Shown here: piece after piece, positions 37,133 to 46,227 of the stretch | How the letters are laid out: each line of letters starts with the position of its first letter | How positions within the stretch are numbered: the first letter of the stretch is position 1 | Assembly (NCBI RefSeq): GCF_006171285.1 | Contig: NZ_CP040889.1 | Span: forward strand, 930,001 to 994,000 | DNA from: Leclercia adecarboxylata | GTDB taxonomy: Bacteria > Pseudomonadota > Gammaproteobacteria > Enterobacterales > Enterobacteriaceae | Length of the DNA: 64,000 bases | Direction of reading: 5' to 3' | The notes under the pieces: model-generated | Databases searched by the model: none | What the model saw: the letters and a program-made list of their open reading frames with translations, nothing else | Told to the model about the DNA's origin: nothing | Made by a program: the position numbers and the translations under genes

Positions 37133-38680
37133 ATGCAACAGCAAAAACCGCAAAAACCGTTGGAAGGGGCGCAGCTGGTCATCATGACCATTGCGCTTTC
37201 GCTGGCGACATTCATGCAGGTGCTGGACTCCACCATCGCGAACGTGGCGATCCCGACTATCGCCGGAAACCTTGGCTCATCCCTGAGCCAGGGGACCTGG
37301 GTGATCACCTCGTTCGGGGTGGCGAACGCCATCTCCATTCCGATCACCGGCTGGCTGGCAAAGCGCGTCGGGGAAGTGAAACTATTCCTCTGGTCAACCA
37401 TCGCCTTCGTGCTGGCCTCCTGGGCATGTGGGATGTCCAGCAGTCTGACCATGCTGATTTTCTTCCGCGTGATCCAGGGGATTGTTGCCGGGCCGCTGAT
37501 CCCGCTGTCGCAGAGTCTGCTCCTCAACAACTACCCGCCCGCCAAGCGGTCTATCGCGCTGGCGCTGTGGTCGATGACGGTGATTGTCGCCCCGATCTGC
37601 GGCCCGATTCTGGGCGGCTACATCAGCGATAACTACCACTGGGGCTGGATCTTCTTTATCAACGTGCCGATTGGTGCGGTGGTGGTGCTGTTGACCCTGC
37701 AGTCGCTGCGCGGTCGCGAAACTCGTACCGAGCAACGGCGTATTGACGGCGTCGGGCTGGCGCTGCTGGTGCTGGGCATCGGCAGCCTGCAGATCATGCT
37801 CGATCGCGGGAAAGAGCTGGACTGGTTCGCCTCGCAGGAGATCATCGTTCTGACGGTCGTGGCGGTGGTGGCGCTCAGCTTCCTGATTGTGTGGGAGCTG
37901 ACGGACGATAACCCGATAGTCGATCTGTCGCTGTTTAAGTCGCGCAACTTCACCATAGGGTGTTTGTGTATCAGCCTTGCCTATATGCTCTACTTCGGCG
38001 CGATTGTTCTGCTGCCGCAGCTGTTGCAGGAGGTGTATGGCTATACCGCCACCTGGGCGGGGCTGGCGTCGGCACCGGTCGGGGTGATCCCGGTTCTGCT
38101 GTCGCCGATTATCGGCCGCTTTGCCCATAAACTCGATATGCGTCGGCTGGTGACCTTCAGCTTCATTATGTATGCGGTGTGCTTCTACTGGCGCGCCTAT
38201 ACCTTTGAGCCGGGTATGGACTTTGGCGCATCGGCGTGGCCGCAGTTCATTCAGGGCTTTGCCGTGGCCTGCTTCTTTATGCCACTGACCACCATCACCC
38301 TCTCCGGTCTGCCGCCGGAAAGGATGGCGGCGGCGTCGAGTCTGTCGAACTTTATGCGTACGCTGGCGGGCTCCATTGGGACCTCGATGACCACCACCAT
38401 GTGGACCAACCGGGAGTCGTTGCACCATGCGCAGCTGACCGAGTCGGTGAATGTGTTTAATCCCCAGGCGCAGGAGGTTTACAGCCAGCTGCAGGGAATG
38501 GGCATGACCGAGCAGCAGGCGTCCGGGTGGATAGCACAGCAGATCACCGCGCAGGGCTTGATTATCTCGGCCAACGAGATCTTCTGGTTATCGGCTGGGG
38601 TGTTCATTGTGCTGCTGGGGCTGATCTGGTTCGCCAAACCGCCATTCGGGGCGGGAGGCGGGGGCGGCGGCGCCCACTGA
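37133..38680 (+). CDS. emrB: EmrB, 14-TM MFS drug:proton antiporter
   Basis: A 515-residue DHA2-family transporter. ATG 37133 follows AAGGTGAGCGTT; a GTG at 37124 is in frame but less likely. The antiporter motif DSTIANVAIPTIAGNLG in TM1 and a Gly-rich C-terminal tail match E. coli EmrB; the start has one extra KPQ-type repeat (QQQKPQKPLEG). It pumps hydrophobic compounds to EmrA-TolC. A bidirectional terminator follows. Confidence 0.97.
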   Translation: MQQQKPQKPLEGAQLVIMTIALSLATFMQVLDSTIANVAIPTIAGNLGSSLSQGTWVITSFGVANAISIPITGWLAKRVGEVKLFLWSTIAFVLASWACGMSSSLTMLIFFRVIQGIVAGPLIPLSQSLLLNNYPPAKRSIALALWSMTVIVAPICGPILGGYISDNYHWGWIFFINVPIGAVVVLLTLQSLRGRETRTEQRRIDGVGLALLVLGIGSLQIMLDRGKELDWFASQEIIVLTVVAVVALSFLIVWELTDDNPIVDLSLFKSRNFTIGCLCISLAYMLYFGAIVLLPQLLQEVYGYTATWAGLASAPVGVIPVLLSPIIGRFAHKLDMRRLVTFSFIMYAVCFYWRAYTFEPGMDFGASAWPQFIQGFAVACFFMPLTTITLSGLPPERMAAASSLSNFMRTLAGSIGTSMTTTMWTNRESLHHAQLTESVNVFNPQAQEVYSQLQGMGMTEQQASGWIAQQITAQGLIISANEIFWLSAGVFIVLLGLIWFAKPPFGAGGGGGGAH

Positions 38681-38701
38681 GTGGCCTGTCTGAAAATAAA
38701 A

Positions 38702-38730
38702 ACGGATCTGCATGCAGATCCGTTTTTTTT
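38702..38730. terminator. Bidirectional rho-independent terminator
   Basis: The perfect stem ACGGATCTGC / GCAGATCCGT is followed by T8 on the plus strand and preceded by A-rich sequence. It serves emrB and the convergent FKBP-like gene. Confidence 0.9.
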
Positions 38731-38746
38731 ATGCCTGTCGTTAATG

Positions 38747-41178
38747 CTACTTCACGCCGACAATTTTAATGGTAATGATGGAGATAGTGCCAGGCGGCAC
38801 AAACCCAGGCACACCGGCTTCACCGTAGGCCTGCTTTGCCGGGATGTGGATTTTTGCCACCCCGCCCAGCCCCATCTTTTTGACAACCGTCTGGAACAGA
38901 GGAGGAAGATCTTTCACCCGGCTGGCGCGCAGCTCTTTACTGGAGATAACCTTCCCGGTACCGAGCACTTCATCCAGTTCGGTGATGAGCTCGTTATCGG
39001 CAAGGATCAACGGCGCTTCACCCTTCTGCACTATCCTGTAAACGGAACCATCCGCTACCTTGACCGCGCCAGGCTCTTTTGCCGCCTTTAACATGAGCGC
39101 TTTGCTCTGCTTTTCATTTTCACTTTGCGTCGCGGCAAACTGCTTTTTGTGCAGCTTATCAAGCCCGATCAGTTCGCTGGAGAGCTTATCCGGCGTCATC
39201 TGAGGCTTTTTATTAACCGAGTCGTTAAAACCCTGCATAAAGGCGGGAAGATCCAGCGTCTTACCGAGGCTTGTCATCTTCTCTTTTTCGCGCGTGGCGC
39301 TGTCGCCATACCATGTCCCGACGGCGTAGCTGGTACGCGTATCTTTTGCTGTCTTCGCATCTATTTTAATGACGTTAGCCGTGGCGACGGGTGGAGTTTC
39401 GGCGGGTTTAGCCTTAAGCGCAGCCACTTCTGCCTGCGACGCCTCAAGCTGTTTTTTTAGGCTGGCCAGGGCTTCGTCAGCGCTCTTAAGCTTACTTGCC
39501 GTCTGGCTGCTGCTCTCTTTATCTGCACCCGATTCTGCTTTCCGACTTGCCAGCTGCGCCTGCTGCGTGGCGATAACGGTTTTCGCATCTTCCAGCTGGC
39601 TGGTAAAGATTTCGTGCTTTTGCCGCTCGTTTTTGAGCGCCGTTTCCGCGTCCAGCTTCTGTTTCGTCAGCGTTGCTACCTGACTATCCAGCGCGCTCGA
39701 CGCCTTTTTCATCTCCGCTAACTGTTGGGTAAGTGCAGTGGACTGCGCCGTGGTTTCATTCAGCTTTTGCGTCAACTCAATGTTTTTTTGCTTATCGCCC
39801 GTGCTGTTGCTCTTCAGCGCAGTCAGCCGATCTTCAAGGCTCTTTTTCTGCCCCTGCAGTTCTGCAAGCTGTTTGCTCAACTCATCGCTGCGGGCGGTGG
39901 CTTTGCTCAGTTGCCCGTTCAGCTCAGCGCTTTTCTTCTGGCCGTCGCTGCTGCTGGTCATCAGGGATGCCAGCTGCTGCTCCTGCTCTTTCTTCTGCAG
40001 TTTGAGGTCGGTAAGTTCTTTCAGCAGCGTGGTGATCTGTGCGTTGGCTTTATTCAGCTGCTCAGCCATCTGCGTGCTTTTCGATTGATCGCCGGTGGCG
40101 CTGGTCTTGAGTGCGGCCAGCCGATCCTCAAGGCTCTTTTTCTGCCCCTGCAGCTCAGCAAGCTGTTTGCTCAACTCATCGCTGCGGGCGGTGGCTTTGC
40201 TCAGTTGCCCGTTCAGCTCAGCGCTTTTCTTCTGGCCGTCGCTGCTGCTGGTCATCAGGGATGCCAGCTGCTGCTCCTGCTCTTTCTTCTGCAGTTTGAG
40301 GTCGGCAAGCTCTTTCAGCAGCGCGCTGGTCTGTTCGTTCGCTTTATTGAGTTGCTCAGCCATCTGCACGCTTTTCGATTGATCGCCGGTGGCGCTGGTC
40401 TTGAGTGCGGCCAGCCGATCCTCGAGGCTCTTTTTCTGCCCCTGCAGTTCTGCAAGCTGTTTGCTCAACTCATCGCTGCGGGCGGTGGCTTTGCTCAGTT
40501 GTCCGTTCAGCTCAGCGCTTTTCTTCTGGCCGTCGCTGCTGCTGGTCATCAGGGATGCCAGCTGATCCTCAAGACTCTTTTTCTGACCCTGCAGGTCAGT
40601 AAGCTGTTTACTTAGCTCATCGCGATGGTCGATCGTTTTTTTTAGCAACACTTCACGCTGCGCTGAACGGGCTTTCTCACCCTCAGCGGCCAGGTTGAGC
40701 GTTGCGATAACGCTTTCCAGCGCCAGCGTCTGCGCACTGGCATTTGACAGTGGCCTGCCGGTGCCGGTCTTTCGCGTTGCGCGGTTGCCGCCTTTTCGAG
40801 GGCGGCTTTTTGCTGTTCAACAGCAGCCAGCTGCTGATTGAGGCTAGCGAGATGATCATTCGCTTTTTGTAAATCGGCGTTCAGGCGCGCGATTTTTTCC
40901 CGCGCCACAGCAGCATTTAGTGCATCCTTTGCCGCCAGCTGACGAGGTGTGGTATCAGCAACGCACACAGGCTTTACTTTTGGCAATGCCGGTGTCGCTT
41001 TCGAAGGGGCGTCTGGCCGGGATGGTGTCGCTTCAGGTGCACTAAAAGGATTAACGGAATCAGTACCGATAATTTTCTCCCGGCTCAGCTGTTCCAGTAA
41101 TTCTGTGCCTGAAGAATATGATTTTCCAGCCGCAAACAATAATCCGCAGCAAAGCGCTGCACTAAAGTATTTATTCAT
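38747..41178 (-). pseudogene. Periplasmic coiled-coil / FKBP-like protein, split by a frameshift
   Basis: Two frames make one ~809-residue protein. The first (41178 to about 40770) has a signal peptide (MNKYFSAALCCGLLFAAG), a Pro-rich stretch and the start of a coiled coil. The second (about 40770 to 38747) continues the coil through 49/98-residue repeats (SKQLAELQGQKKSLEDRLAAL) and ends with an FkpA/Mip-type N-terminal segment and an FKBP domain (IHIPAKQAYGEAGVPGFVPP). The usual FKBP active-site entry V-x-V-H-Y-x-G is absent, so isomerase activity is doubtful. The frames meet at CGCGAAAG; one more A would join them. It is an accessory gene, absent between emrB and luxS in E. coli. Function unknown, possibly an envelope chaperone or scaffold. 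It starts inside the stop of the lipoprotein gene (ATGA). Confidence 0.75.
39800..40640 (-). repeat. Tandem repeats within the coiled-coil gene (294-bp unit, 147-bp half-unit)
   Basis: Near-identical blocks with the landmark CTCTTTTTCTGCCCCTGCAG recur at 39840, 40134 and 40428 (294-bp period), and a half-period copy lies at 40575. The units encode 98 and 49 residues, i.e. 14 and 7 heptads, keeping coiled-coil register. Nucleotide identity is high enough for copy-number change by recombination. Confidence 0.9.
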
Positions 41179-41549
41179 AACTGATTCATTTCATTTGCGC
41201 GTTTCATCATATTGGAATAGACGGTATTGCGGATCCTGACGCAAACCAGAGAGAGTTTTTTGTTAATTTCGGTCAGCATGACTTCAGAGGCATTATTATC
41301 GACAAGAGATTTGTTAGCCTCATAAATTTTATAGTTTTTGTTAATGCTGTCGAACTGCTGGCGGTAAGATTCGTAGGCATTAGGGTCCAGTTTTTGCAGC
41401 GCGGAGAACTCCTGATAGCACTGTACCTCCTGCTTACGCTCTTCCGGGGCTTTTGCGATGGTAGGCGTTTTAGAGTTAGGGGCGGAACTGCATCCGCAAA
41501 GCAAAAAGACAGACAAAAGAACTGCGGAACCGGCAAAGTAAAATTTCAT
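41175..41549 (-). CDS. Small lipoprotein, partner of the coiled-coil/FKBP-like gene
   Basis: A 124-residue lipoprotein from ATG 41549 (AGAGGGATTT upstream; the open frame extends to 41573 without an RBS). The signal (MKFYFAGSAVLLSVFLLCGC) ends in a lipobox L-C-G-C, followed by SSAPNSK, with Ser at +2 suggesting outer-membrane sorting. The mature part is helical and charged. Its stop overlaps the next gene's ATG by four bases, so the two are translationally coupled and probably act together in the envelope. I do not recognise the family. Confidence 0.8.
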   Translation of the reverse strand: MKFYFAGSAVLLSVFLLCGCSSAPNSKTPTIAKAPEERKQEVQCYQEFSALQKLDPNAYESYRQQFDSINKNYKIYEANKSLVDNNASEVMLTEINKKLSLVCVRIRNTVYSNMMKRANEMNQL

Positions 41550-41751
41550 AAATCCCTCTGAATCATTATCCATTCCATGAATATAAGCACAGCTAAAATT
41601 ATTAGAACTTAATAATTGCCAGGCAATTATTCACAGGCATGATATATACAAATAACTACCCTGTTATGCTCGCAATAATAGACATATAGAAAAGGATTAA
41701 CAACGAGAGTTGGTTTTTTGGGAATTTATAAAGAAACTAATTACAATGGTA

Positions 41752-41790
41752 ATTATAAAACACCCGGCACGCCAAGATGACAGGCCGGGT
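41752..41790 (-). terminator. Terminator downstream of luxS
   Basis: On the minus strand the stem ACCCGGC / GCCGGGT with a 15-nt loop is followed by GTTTTATAATT. Confidence 0.7.
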
Positions 41791-41796
41791 AAATGA

Positions 41797-42312
41797 CTAG
41801 ATGTGCAGTTCCTGCAGCTTTTCTTTAGGCAGCGCCAGCTCGTCGTTGCTGTTCACGCGAACGTCACGCTCAAGAATGTGACGGGCAATATCCTGCGCTT
41901 CTTCCAGAGAGTGCATCTGGTAAGTGCCGCACTGGTAAACGTTCAGCTCAGGGATTTGATTCTGCTCTTTCACCTTCAGCACGTCTTCCATCGCTGCTTT
42001 CCACGCATCTGCGACGCGTTTCTCTTCTGGTACACCAATCAGGCTCATATAGAAGCCGGTACGACAGCCCATTGGAGAGATATCGATGATCTCAACGCCG
42101 TTGCCGTTCAGGTGATCGCGCATGAAACCAGCGAACAGGTGCTCCAGGGTATGAATGCCTTTTTCCGGCATCACTTCTTTATTCGGTACGCAGAAACGCA
42201 GGTCGAATACAGTGATCGTGTCGCCGTGCGGGGTATGCATGGTCTTCGCAACGCGTACAGCAGGTGCTTCCATACGGGTATGGTCGACAGTAAAGCTATC
42301 TAATAACGGCAT
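41797..42312 (-). CDS. luxS: LuxS, S-ribosylhomocysteine lyase (AI-2 synthase)
   Basis: A 171-residue metalloenzyme of the activated methyl cycle that cleaves S-ribosylhomocysteine to homocysteine and DPD, the AI-2 precursor. Metal ligands are the HTLEH pair and the Cys in [10 protein letters not shown]; catalytic Cys is in [10 protein letters not shown]. The length equals E. coli LuxS. The divergent sRNA gene micA starts just upstream on the other strand, as in E. coli, and its transcription can overlap the luxS leader region. Confidence 0.98.
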   Translation of the reverse strand: MPLLDSFTVDHTRMEAPAVRVAKTMHTPHGDTITVFDLRFCVPNKEVMPEKGIHTLEHLFAGFMRDHLNGNGVEIIDISPMGCRTGFYMSLIGVPEEKRVADAWKAAMEDVLKVKEQNQIPELNVYQCGTYQMHSLEEAQDIARHILERDVRVNSNDELALPKEKLQELHI

Positions 42313-42347
42313 ACGTCACCTCCGATAGTGATTTTTTATAAAAAAAA

Positions 42348-42375
42348 TGAACTCTTCTGTTCAACGCGAGTCTGA
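42348..42375 (+). promoter_or_regulatory. Sigma-E promoter of micA
   Basis: -35 TGAACTC (42348-42354), a 15-bp spacer and -10 GTCTGA (42370-42375), close to the sigma-E consensus GGAACTT-N15-GTCTAA. The start is expected at 42382. Confidence 0.85.
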
Positions 42376-42381
42376 GTATAT

Positions 42382-42455
42382 GAAAGACGCGCATTTGTTA
42401 TCATCATCCCTGTTCTTCAGAGATGTTATTTTGGCCACAGCGATGTGGCCTTTTT
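42382..42455 (+). ncRNA. micA: MicA small RNA
   Basis: A ~74-nt Hfq-dependent sRNA that represses ompA and other envelope mRNAs during sigma-E stress. The 5' seed GAAAGACGCGCATTTGTTAT is as in E. coli MicA. The internal hairpin loop differs slightly, and the 3' end is a terminator GGCCAC-agcgat-GTGGCC-TTTTT. The position between luxS and gshA is conserved. Confidence 0.95.
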
Positions 42456-42463
42456 CTTTTCTG

Positions 42464-44008
42464 TCAGGCCTGTTTAGCCAGGTACTCAGCAAACGACTCG
42501 GTATCCGCCGCCTCAATTTCACTCTGACGCACCAGTGACGCTTCGCGTTCCGCAGCAAAATCCGCTTCGCTTAACACTTCCAGCGGCTCCTGGCGCAGCA
42601 TATCGCGATACTCCGCCGCCAGCGCGCGACCGGTGCCACCGATGCCCTGATCAATCATAGAACGCAGAATGCGTGCCGAGAATGTCAGGTCAGGATTATC
42701 GAAACTTTCCACCAGCTGCTCGCAAACTTTTTGATACTCATCGCCACCATAAACGCTGTCGAGCGTGTGGGCGACGCGTTTGAGATCGCGGAACAGATCT
42801 TTACCTACCTGCTGCAGCGGGAACTGTGCCGTCTGGCAACCCATGCCCAGCGTCAGGCCAGGCTTGCGCCCTTCGAGGATCACCCGGTTCCAGTTCATGC
42901 GGGTGCAAAGCAGTTCGTCAGAACTCATTTCCGGCGCATCCGCCAGCACGCACCAGACCATAAACAGATCGAGGAAGCGCACCTGCTGCTCATCCACGCC
43001 AATCGGCGAGAACGGGTTGATATCCAGGGAGCGTACTTCGATGTACTCAATCCCGCCGCGCTGTAACGCATCCGACGGCGTTTCACCGCTGCGCGTGACG
43101 CGTTTCGGACGGATAGGCGCGTACAGTTCGTTCTCAATCTGTAGAACGTTACTGTTGATTTGCAGACGCTTACCGTCTTTCTCAAGACCGATCTCTTCGT
43201 AGGCTTCCGATGGCGTTTTGATCGCCCGCTTCAATCCTGCCACATACTCGTGCAGATCGTTAAACGTAATTCCGAGATTGCTTTGCGACTTATTGGTATA
43301 ACCCAGGTCGCTGAGGCGCAATGAGGTAGCGTACGGCAGGTAGTACATGCCGCATTCGGTTTTCTCAAACGGCAGCGTAGTCGGTTTGCCCTGCAGGAAA
43401 GAGGAGCAAATCGCCGGGGATGCACCGAACAGATACGGGATGACCCAGCCGAAGCGATAGTAGTTACGAATCAGGCGGAAATAGCCTGCGGAAATTGCTT
43501 CTTTATCCGTTTCACCGCACTTCGCCTGCCAGAATGCCATCGGCAAGGAGAAGTTGTAGTGCACGCCAGAAATCGTCTGCATCAGCGCGCCGTAGCGGTT
43601 TTTTAACCCTTCGCGATAGAGCGTTTTCAGACGGCCGATATTAGACGTGCCGTACTGCGCCAGTTCAATATCCTGCCCCTGCTCGATATAGCAAGGCATG
43701 CTCAGCGGCCACATCCGCTCATCACCCAGATTGCGGGCGCTGTAGCGGTGAATGTCACGCATGATTTTCAGCATGTGGTCAATATCGCCGTCTACCGGCG
43801 TAATGAACTCAAGCAGCGCTTCGGCGAAATCAGTAGTGATCCATTTATGGGTCAGCGCCGAACCTAACGCCTGCGGATGGCCCGTCGTTGCAAGACTGCC
43901 ATCTGCATTAACGCGCAGCGTTTCGCGCTCAAGACCGCGCTGAATACCCTTCAGAGCCTGAGGGTGGTTTTCCAGCCAGGCCAGTGCCTGTGATACGTCC
44001 GGGATCAA
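42464..44008 (-). CDS. gshA: GshA, glutamate-cysteine ligase
   Basis: A 514-residue cytoplasmic enzyme for the first, ATP-dependent step of glutathione synthesis. It starts at TTG (44008; I-P-D-V-S-Q-A-L-A follow), the same rare start as E. coli gshA, behind GGGAGGTCGAA. Sequence is nearly collinear with the E. coli protein ([43 protein letters not shown] region). It is four residues shorter, the gap lying near [12 protein letters not shown]. The MicA terminator is only nine bases from its stop on the other strand. Confidence 0.97.
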   Translation of the reverse strand: MIPDVSQALAWLENHPQALKGIQRGLERETLRVNADGSLATTGHPQALGSALTHKWITTDFAEALLEFITPVDGDIDHMLKIMRDIHRYSARNLGDERMWPLSMPCYIEQGQDIELAQYGTSNIGRLKTLYREGLKNRYGALMQTISGVHYNFSLPMAFWQAKCGETDKEAISAGYFRLIRNYYRFGWVIPYLFGASPAICSSFLQGKPTTLPFEKTECGMYYLPYATSLRLSDLGYTNKSQSNLGITFNDLHEYVAGLKRAIKTPSEAYEEIGLEKDGKRLQINSNVLQIENELYAPIRPKRVTRSGETPSDALQRGGIEYIEVRSLDINPFSPIGVDEQQVRFLDLFMVWCVLADAPEMSSDELLCTRMNWNRVILEGRKPGLTLGMGCQTAQFPLQQVGKDLFRDLKRVAHTLDSVYGGDEYQKVCEQLVESFDNPDLTFSARILRSMIDQGIGGTGRALAAEYRDMLRQEPLEVLSEADFAAEREASLVRQSEIEAADTESFAEYLAKQA

Positions 44009-44079
44009 TTCGACCTCCCGCCTGTCAAAATCATTTTATTTAGCATAATTGTAATGGTTTCTGGTCACAAACAGTCCAA

Positions 44080-44508
44080 TTAGTGCCACCACGTCATACC
44101 CTGCAAAGTTGCAACCGCTACAAGAATGTAGCGCAACGCCTTGCCGAGGCATAAAAAAAAGAGCACGGGCCCCCAGGAGATGCGCATCCATCCCGCCAGC
44201 AGGCACAGTAAATCACCGATTACCGGCATCCAGCTTAGTAAAAGCGTGGCAGCGCCATAGCGTTTTAGCCAGCCGACTGCCTTTTCCTGCCAGCGCGACG
44301 TTTTGCGTAGCGGAAAGAATCGCCCAAGAATAACGTTAGTCAGCCCTCCAAGGCTATTACCCATTGTTGCTATTAACACGAGCAACCAGGGCTGACTGAC
44401 GCCGGACAAGAGCATCGCCACCAGCACCACTTCCGAGTTTCCGGGCAGGATCGTGGCACTTAAAAAACTGCTGGCGAATAAGGAAGCAAGTGACAGCGCG
44501 TCACTCAC
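44080..44508 (-). CDS. yqaA: YqaA, DedA/SNARE-associated-family inner membrane protein
   Basis: A 142-residue membrane protein with about four hydrophobic segments (SLFASSFLSATILPGNSEVV, LVLIATMGNSLGGLTNVILG), a small VTT/DedA-type domain. The length equals E. coli YqaA. The function is unknown; relatives affect lipid flipping and membrane homeostasis. Its start overlaps the yqaB stop by four bases, so the two are one transcription unit. Confidence 0.94.
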   Translation of the reverse strand: MSDALSLASLFASSFLSATILPGNSEVVLVAMLLSGVSQPWLLVLIATMGNSLGGLTNVILGRFFPLRKTSRWQEKAVGWLKRYGAATLLLSWMPVIGDLLCLLAGWMRISWGPVLFFLCLGKALRYILVAVATLQGMTWWH

Positions 44509-45071
44509 AGTAAGCGAACATCCACCGCGGCCATACCGGCATCCCGTGCCGCCTGAATACCGAAATCGGCATCTTCAAACACGACGCATTTTGCAGCTGA
44601 CACACCCATCAGCTCTGCGCAAAGCAGGAAGGTGTCTGGGGCAGGCTTGTGGTTTTTAACATGATCGGCCGCGACCACGGCAGAAAAATAGTGGCGCAGA
44701 CCAAGGTGATTGAGCAGAGCCTCAGCGATAGCGCTTTCGCTGCCCGTGCCGACGGACATAGGACGACGTCCGTGCCACTCCTTCACCACTTCAATTAAAG
44801 GCAAAGGACGTACGGTGTCCAGCAGCATGGCTTTAACCGCATCGGTTTTTTCACGCGCGAGCAGGTGTGGGTCGAGATCGGCCTGATTCAATTCAATCAC
44901 GGCCTGCGCAATACGCCAGGTTGGAGATCCGTTGAGGGCAATCATCGCCTGTAAGTCGAAACGCATACCGTATCGGCCCAGGACTTCTGTCCAGGCTTTG
45001 CGATGCGTTGGCTCGGTGTCCAGGATGGTGCCATCCATATCGAAAATCAAACCGTCATACTGTGCGTACAT
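44505..45071 (-). CDS. yqaB: YqaB, HAD-family sugar phosphatase
   Basis: A 188-residue HAD phosphatase; E. coli YqaB hydrolyses fructose-1-phosphate and 6-phosphogluconate. Motif I FDMDGTILDTEP, motif II VGTGSES, and motif III/IV KPAPDTFL and FEDADFGIQAARDAGM are intact. The length equals E. coli YqaB. It lies downstream of the tRNA array on the same strand. Confidence 0.95.
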   Translation of the reverse strand: MYAQYDGLIFDMDGTILDTEPTHRKAWTEVLGRYGMRFDLQAMIALNGSPTWRIAQAVIELNQADLDPHLLAREKTDAVKAMLLDTVRPLPLIEVVKEWHGRRPMSVGTGSESAIAEALLNHLGLRHYFSAVVAADHVKNHKPAPDTFLLCAELMGVSAAKCVVFEDADFGIQAARDAGMAAVDVRLL

Positions 45072-45195
45072 CGTGCTCTCGCGAAAGGATTACAAAGCGT
45101 TACTTTAACGTAAACAAGGCGTTTTGTCGCTGCTTCTGGCGGGCTTTAGATTGGGAGTGCTGAAGAAATAAACTACAAAGGGAATATCGAAAGGA

Positions 45196-45327
45196 TGGTG
45201 CATCCGGGAGGATTACTCGGCTGTGCCTTGCCCTGCGGGCCGTTGCTAAAGCAACGTTATCCTCCCTGGTGCTTGCGATTAGCTTGCAGACCATGAAACA
45301 ACAGTATGGCTGTTATCTCGGAGAATA
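45196..45327 (-). repeat. tRNA-derived spacer repeat, copy A (132 bp)
   Basis: Starts with the 19-nt tRNA-Arg 3' end (TGGTGCATCCGGGAGGATT) and continues with GC-rich hairpin-forming sequence (CCCTGCGGG, GTTGCTAAAGCAAC) up to the CCA end of the next tRNA gene. It is nearly identical to copy B at 45469. Confidence 0.85.
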
Positions 45328-45404
45328 TGGTGCATCCGGGAGGATTCGAACCTCCGACCGCTCGGTTCGTAGCCGAGTACTCTATCCAGCTGAGCTACGG
45401 ATGC
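45328..45404 (-). tRNA. argQ: tRNA-Arg (ACG), last in the array
   Basis: 77 nt with encoded CCA. Seven-base acceptor stem GCATCCG/CGGATGC, anticodon loop CTACGAA (ACG) and T-loop GGTTCGAATCC. One of five identical copies corresponding to E. coli argVYZQ; the symbol is by position. Confidence 0.97.
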
Positions 45405-45468
45405 ATCGGGATTTACTATTGTACTGCTCGATATTCATATCACTTCTAAAGCAATATGAAGTAATAGA

Positions 45469-45600
45469 TGGTGCATCCGGGAGGATTACTCGGCTGCGCC
45501 TCGCCCTTCGGGCCGTTGCTAAAGCAACGTTATCCTCCCTGGTGCTTGCGATTATCTCGCAGACCTTGAAACAACAATATAGCTGTTATCTCGGAGAAGA
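45469..45600 (-). repeat. tRNA-derived spacer repeat, copy B (132 bp)
   Basis: The same length and layout as copy A, with about ten substitutions (for example CCCTTCGGG for CCCTGCGGG). Compensating or neutral changes in the hairpins suggest the structure is retained. Confidence 0.85.
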
Positions 45601-45677
45601 TGGTGCATCCGGGAGGATTCGAACCTCCGACCGCTCGGTTCGTAGCCGAGTACTCTATCCAGCTGAGCTACGGATGC
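45601..45677 (-). tRNA. tRNA-Arg (ACG)
   Basis: A 77-nt gene identical to the other four copies, with CCA encoded. Followed (in transcript sense) by spacer repeat B. Confidence 0.97.
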
Positions 45678-45706
45678 ATCAGGATACTGCTTTCAGGAAT
45701 AGTAAA

Positions 45707-45783
45707 TGGTGCATCCGGGAGGATTCGAACCTCCGACCGCTCGGTTCGTAGCCGAGTACTCTATCCAGCTGAGCTACGGATGC
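45707..45783 (-). tRNA. tRNA-Arg (ACG)
   Basis: A 77-nt gene identical to the others. Its downstream spacer (45678-45706, 29 bp) is unlike the 64-bp spacers of the other copies. Confidence 0.97.
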
Positions 45784-45847
45784 ATCGGGATTTACTATTG
45801 TACTGCTCGATATTCATATCACTTCTAAAGCAATATGAAGTAATAGA

Positions 45848-45924
45848 TGGTGCATCCGGGAGGATTCGAACCTCCGACCGCTCGGTTCGTAGCCGAGTAC
45901 TCTATCCAGCTGAGCTACGGATGC
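45848..45924 (-). tRNA. tRNA-Arg (ACG)
   Basis: A 77-nt identical copy. Together with its 64-bp spacer it forms a 141-bp tandem unit repeated in the array (spacers 45405-45468, 45784-45847, 45925-45988 appear identical). Confidence 0.97.
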
Positions 45925-45988
45925 ATCGGGATTTACTATTGTACTGCTCGATATTCATATCACTTCTAAAGCAATATGAAGTAATAGA

Positions 45989-46065
45989 TGGTGCATCCGG
46001 GAGGATTCGAACCTCCGACCGCTCGGTTCGTAGCCGAGTACTCTATCCAGCTGAGCTACGGATGC
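45989..46065 (-). tRNA. argV: tRNA-Arg (ACG), first Arg copy after tRNA-Ser
   Basis: A 77-nt identical copy, four bases downstream of tRNA-Ser in transcript sense, matching E. coli serV-argV. Confidence 0.97.
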
Positions 46066-46069
46066 AAAA

Positions 46070-46162
46070 TGGCGGTGAGGCGGGGATTCGAACCCCGGAT
46101 GCAGCTTTTGACCGCATACTCCCTTAGCAGGGGAGCGCCTTCAGCCTCTCGGCCACCTCACC
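46070..46162 (-). tRNA. serV: tRNA-Ser (GCT)
   Basis: A 93-nt class II tRNA with long variable arm, anticodon loop CTGCTAA (GCT), acceptor GGTGAGG/CCTCACC and encoded GCCA end. First gene of the ser-arg tRNA operon, as in E. coli. Confidence 0.97.
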
Positions 46163-46227
46163 ACACAACGCCTCTTTCGAGTGCTTCGAGTAACTCGTTA
46201 AGAGCTTCTCGTCGCTGCGTGGCGCAT

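Noticed and set aside
45405..45988. CRISPR-like regular repeats
   Set aside because: The repeats are whole tRNA genes and the spacers are identical to one another, so this is a tRNA array, not CRISPR.
45269..46127. Overlapping ORFs across the tRNA array (repeating [13 protein letters not shown])
   Set aside because: They are translations of tRNA-Arg genes and spacers, a common false prediction.
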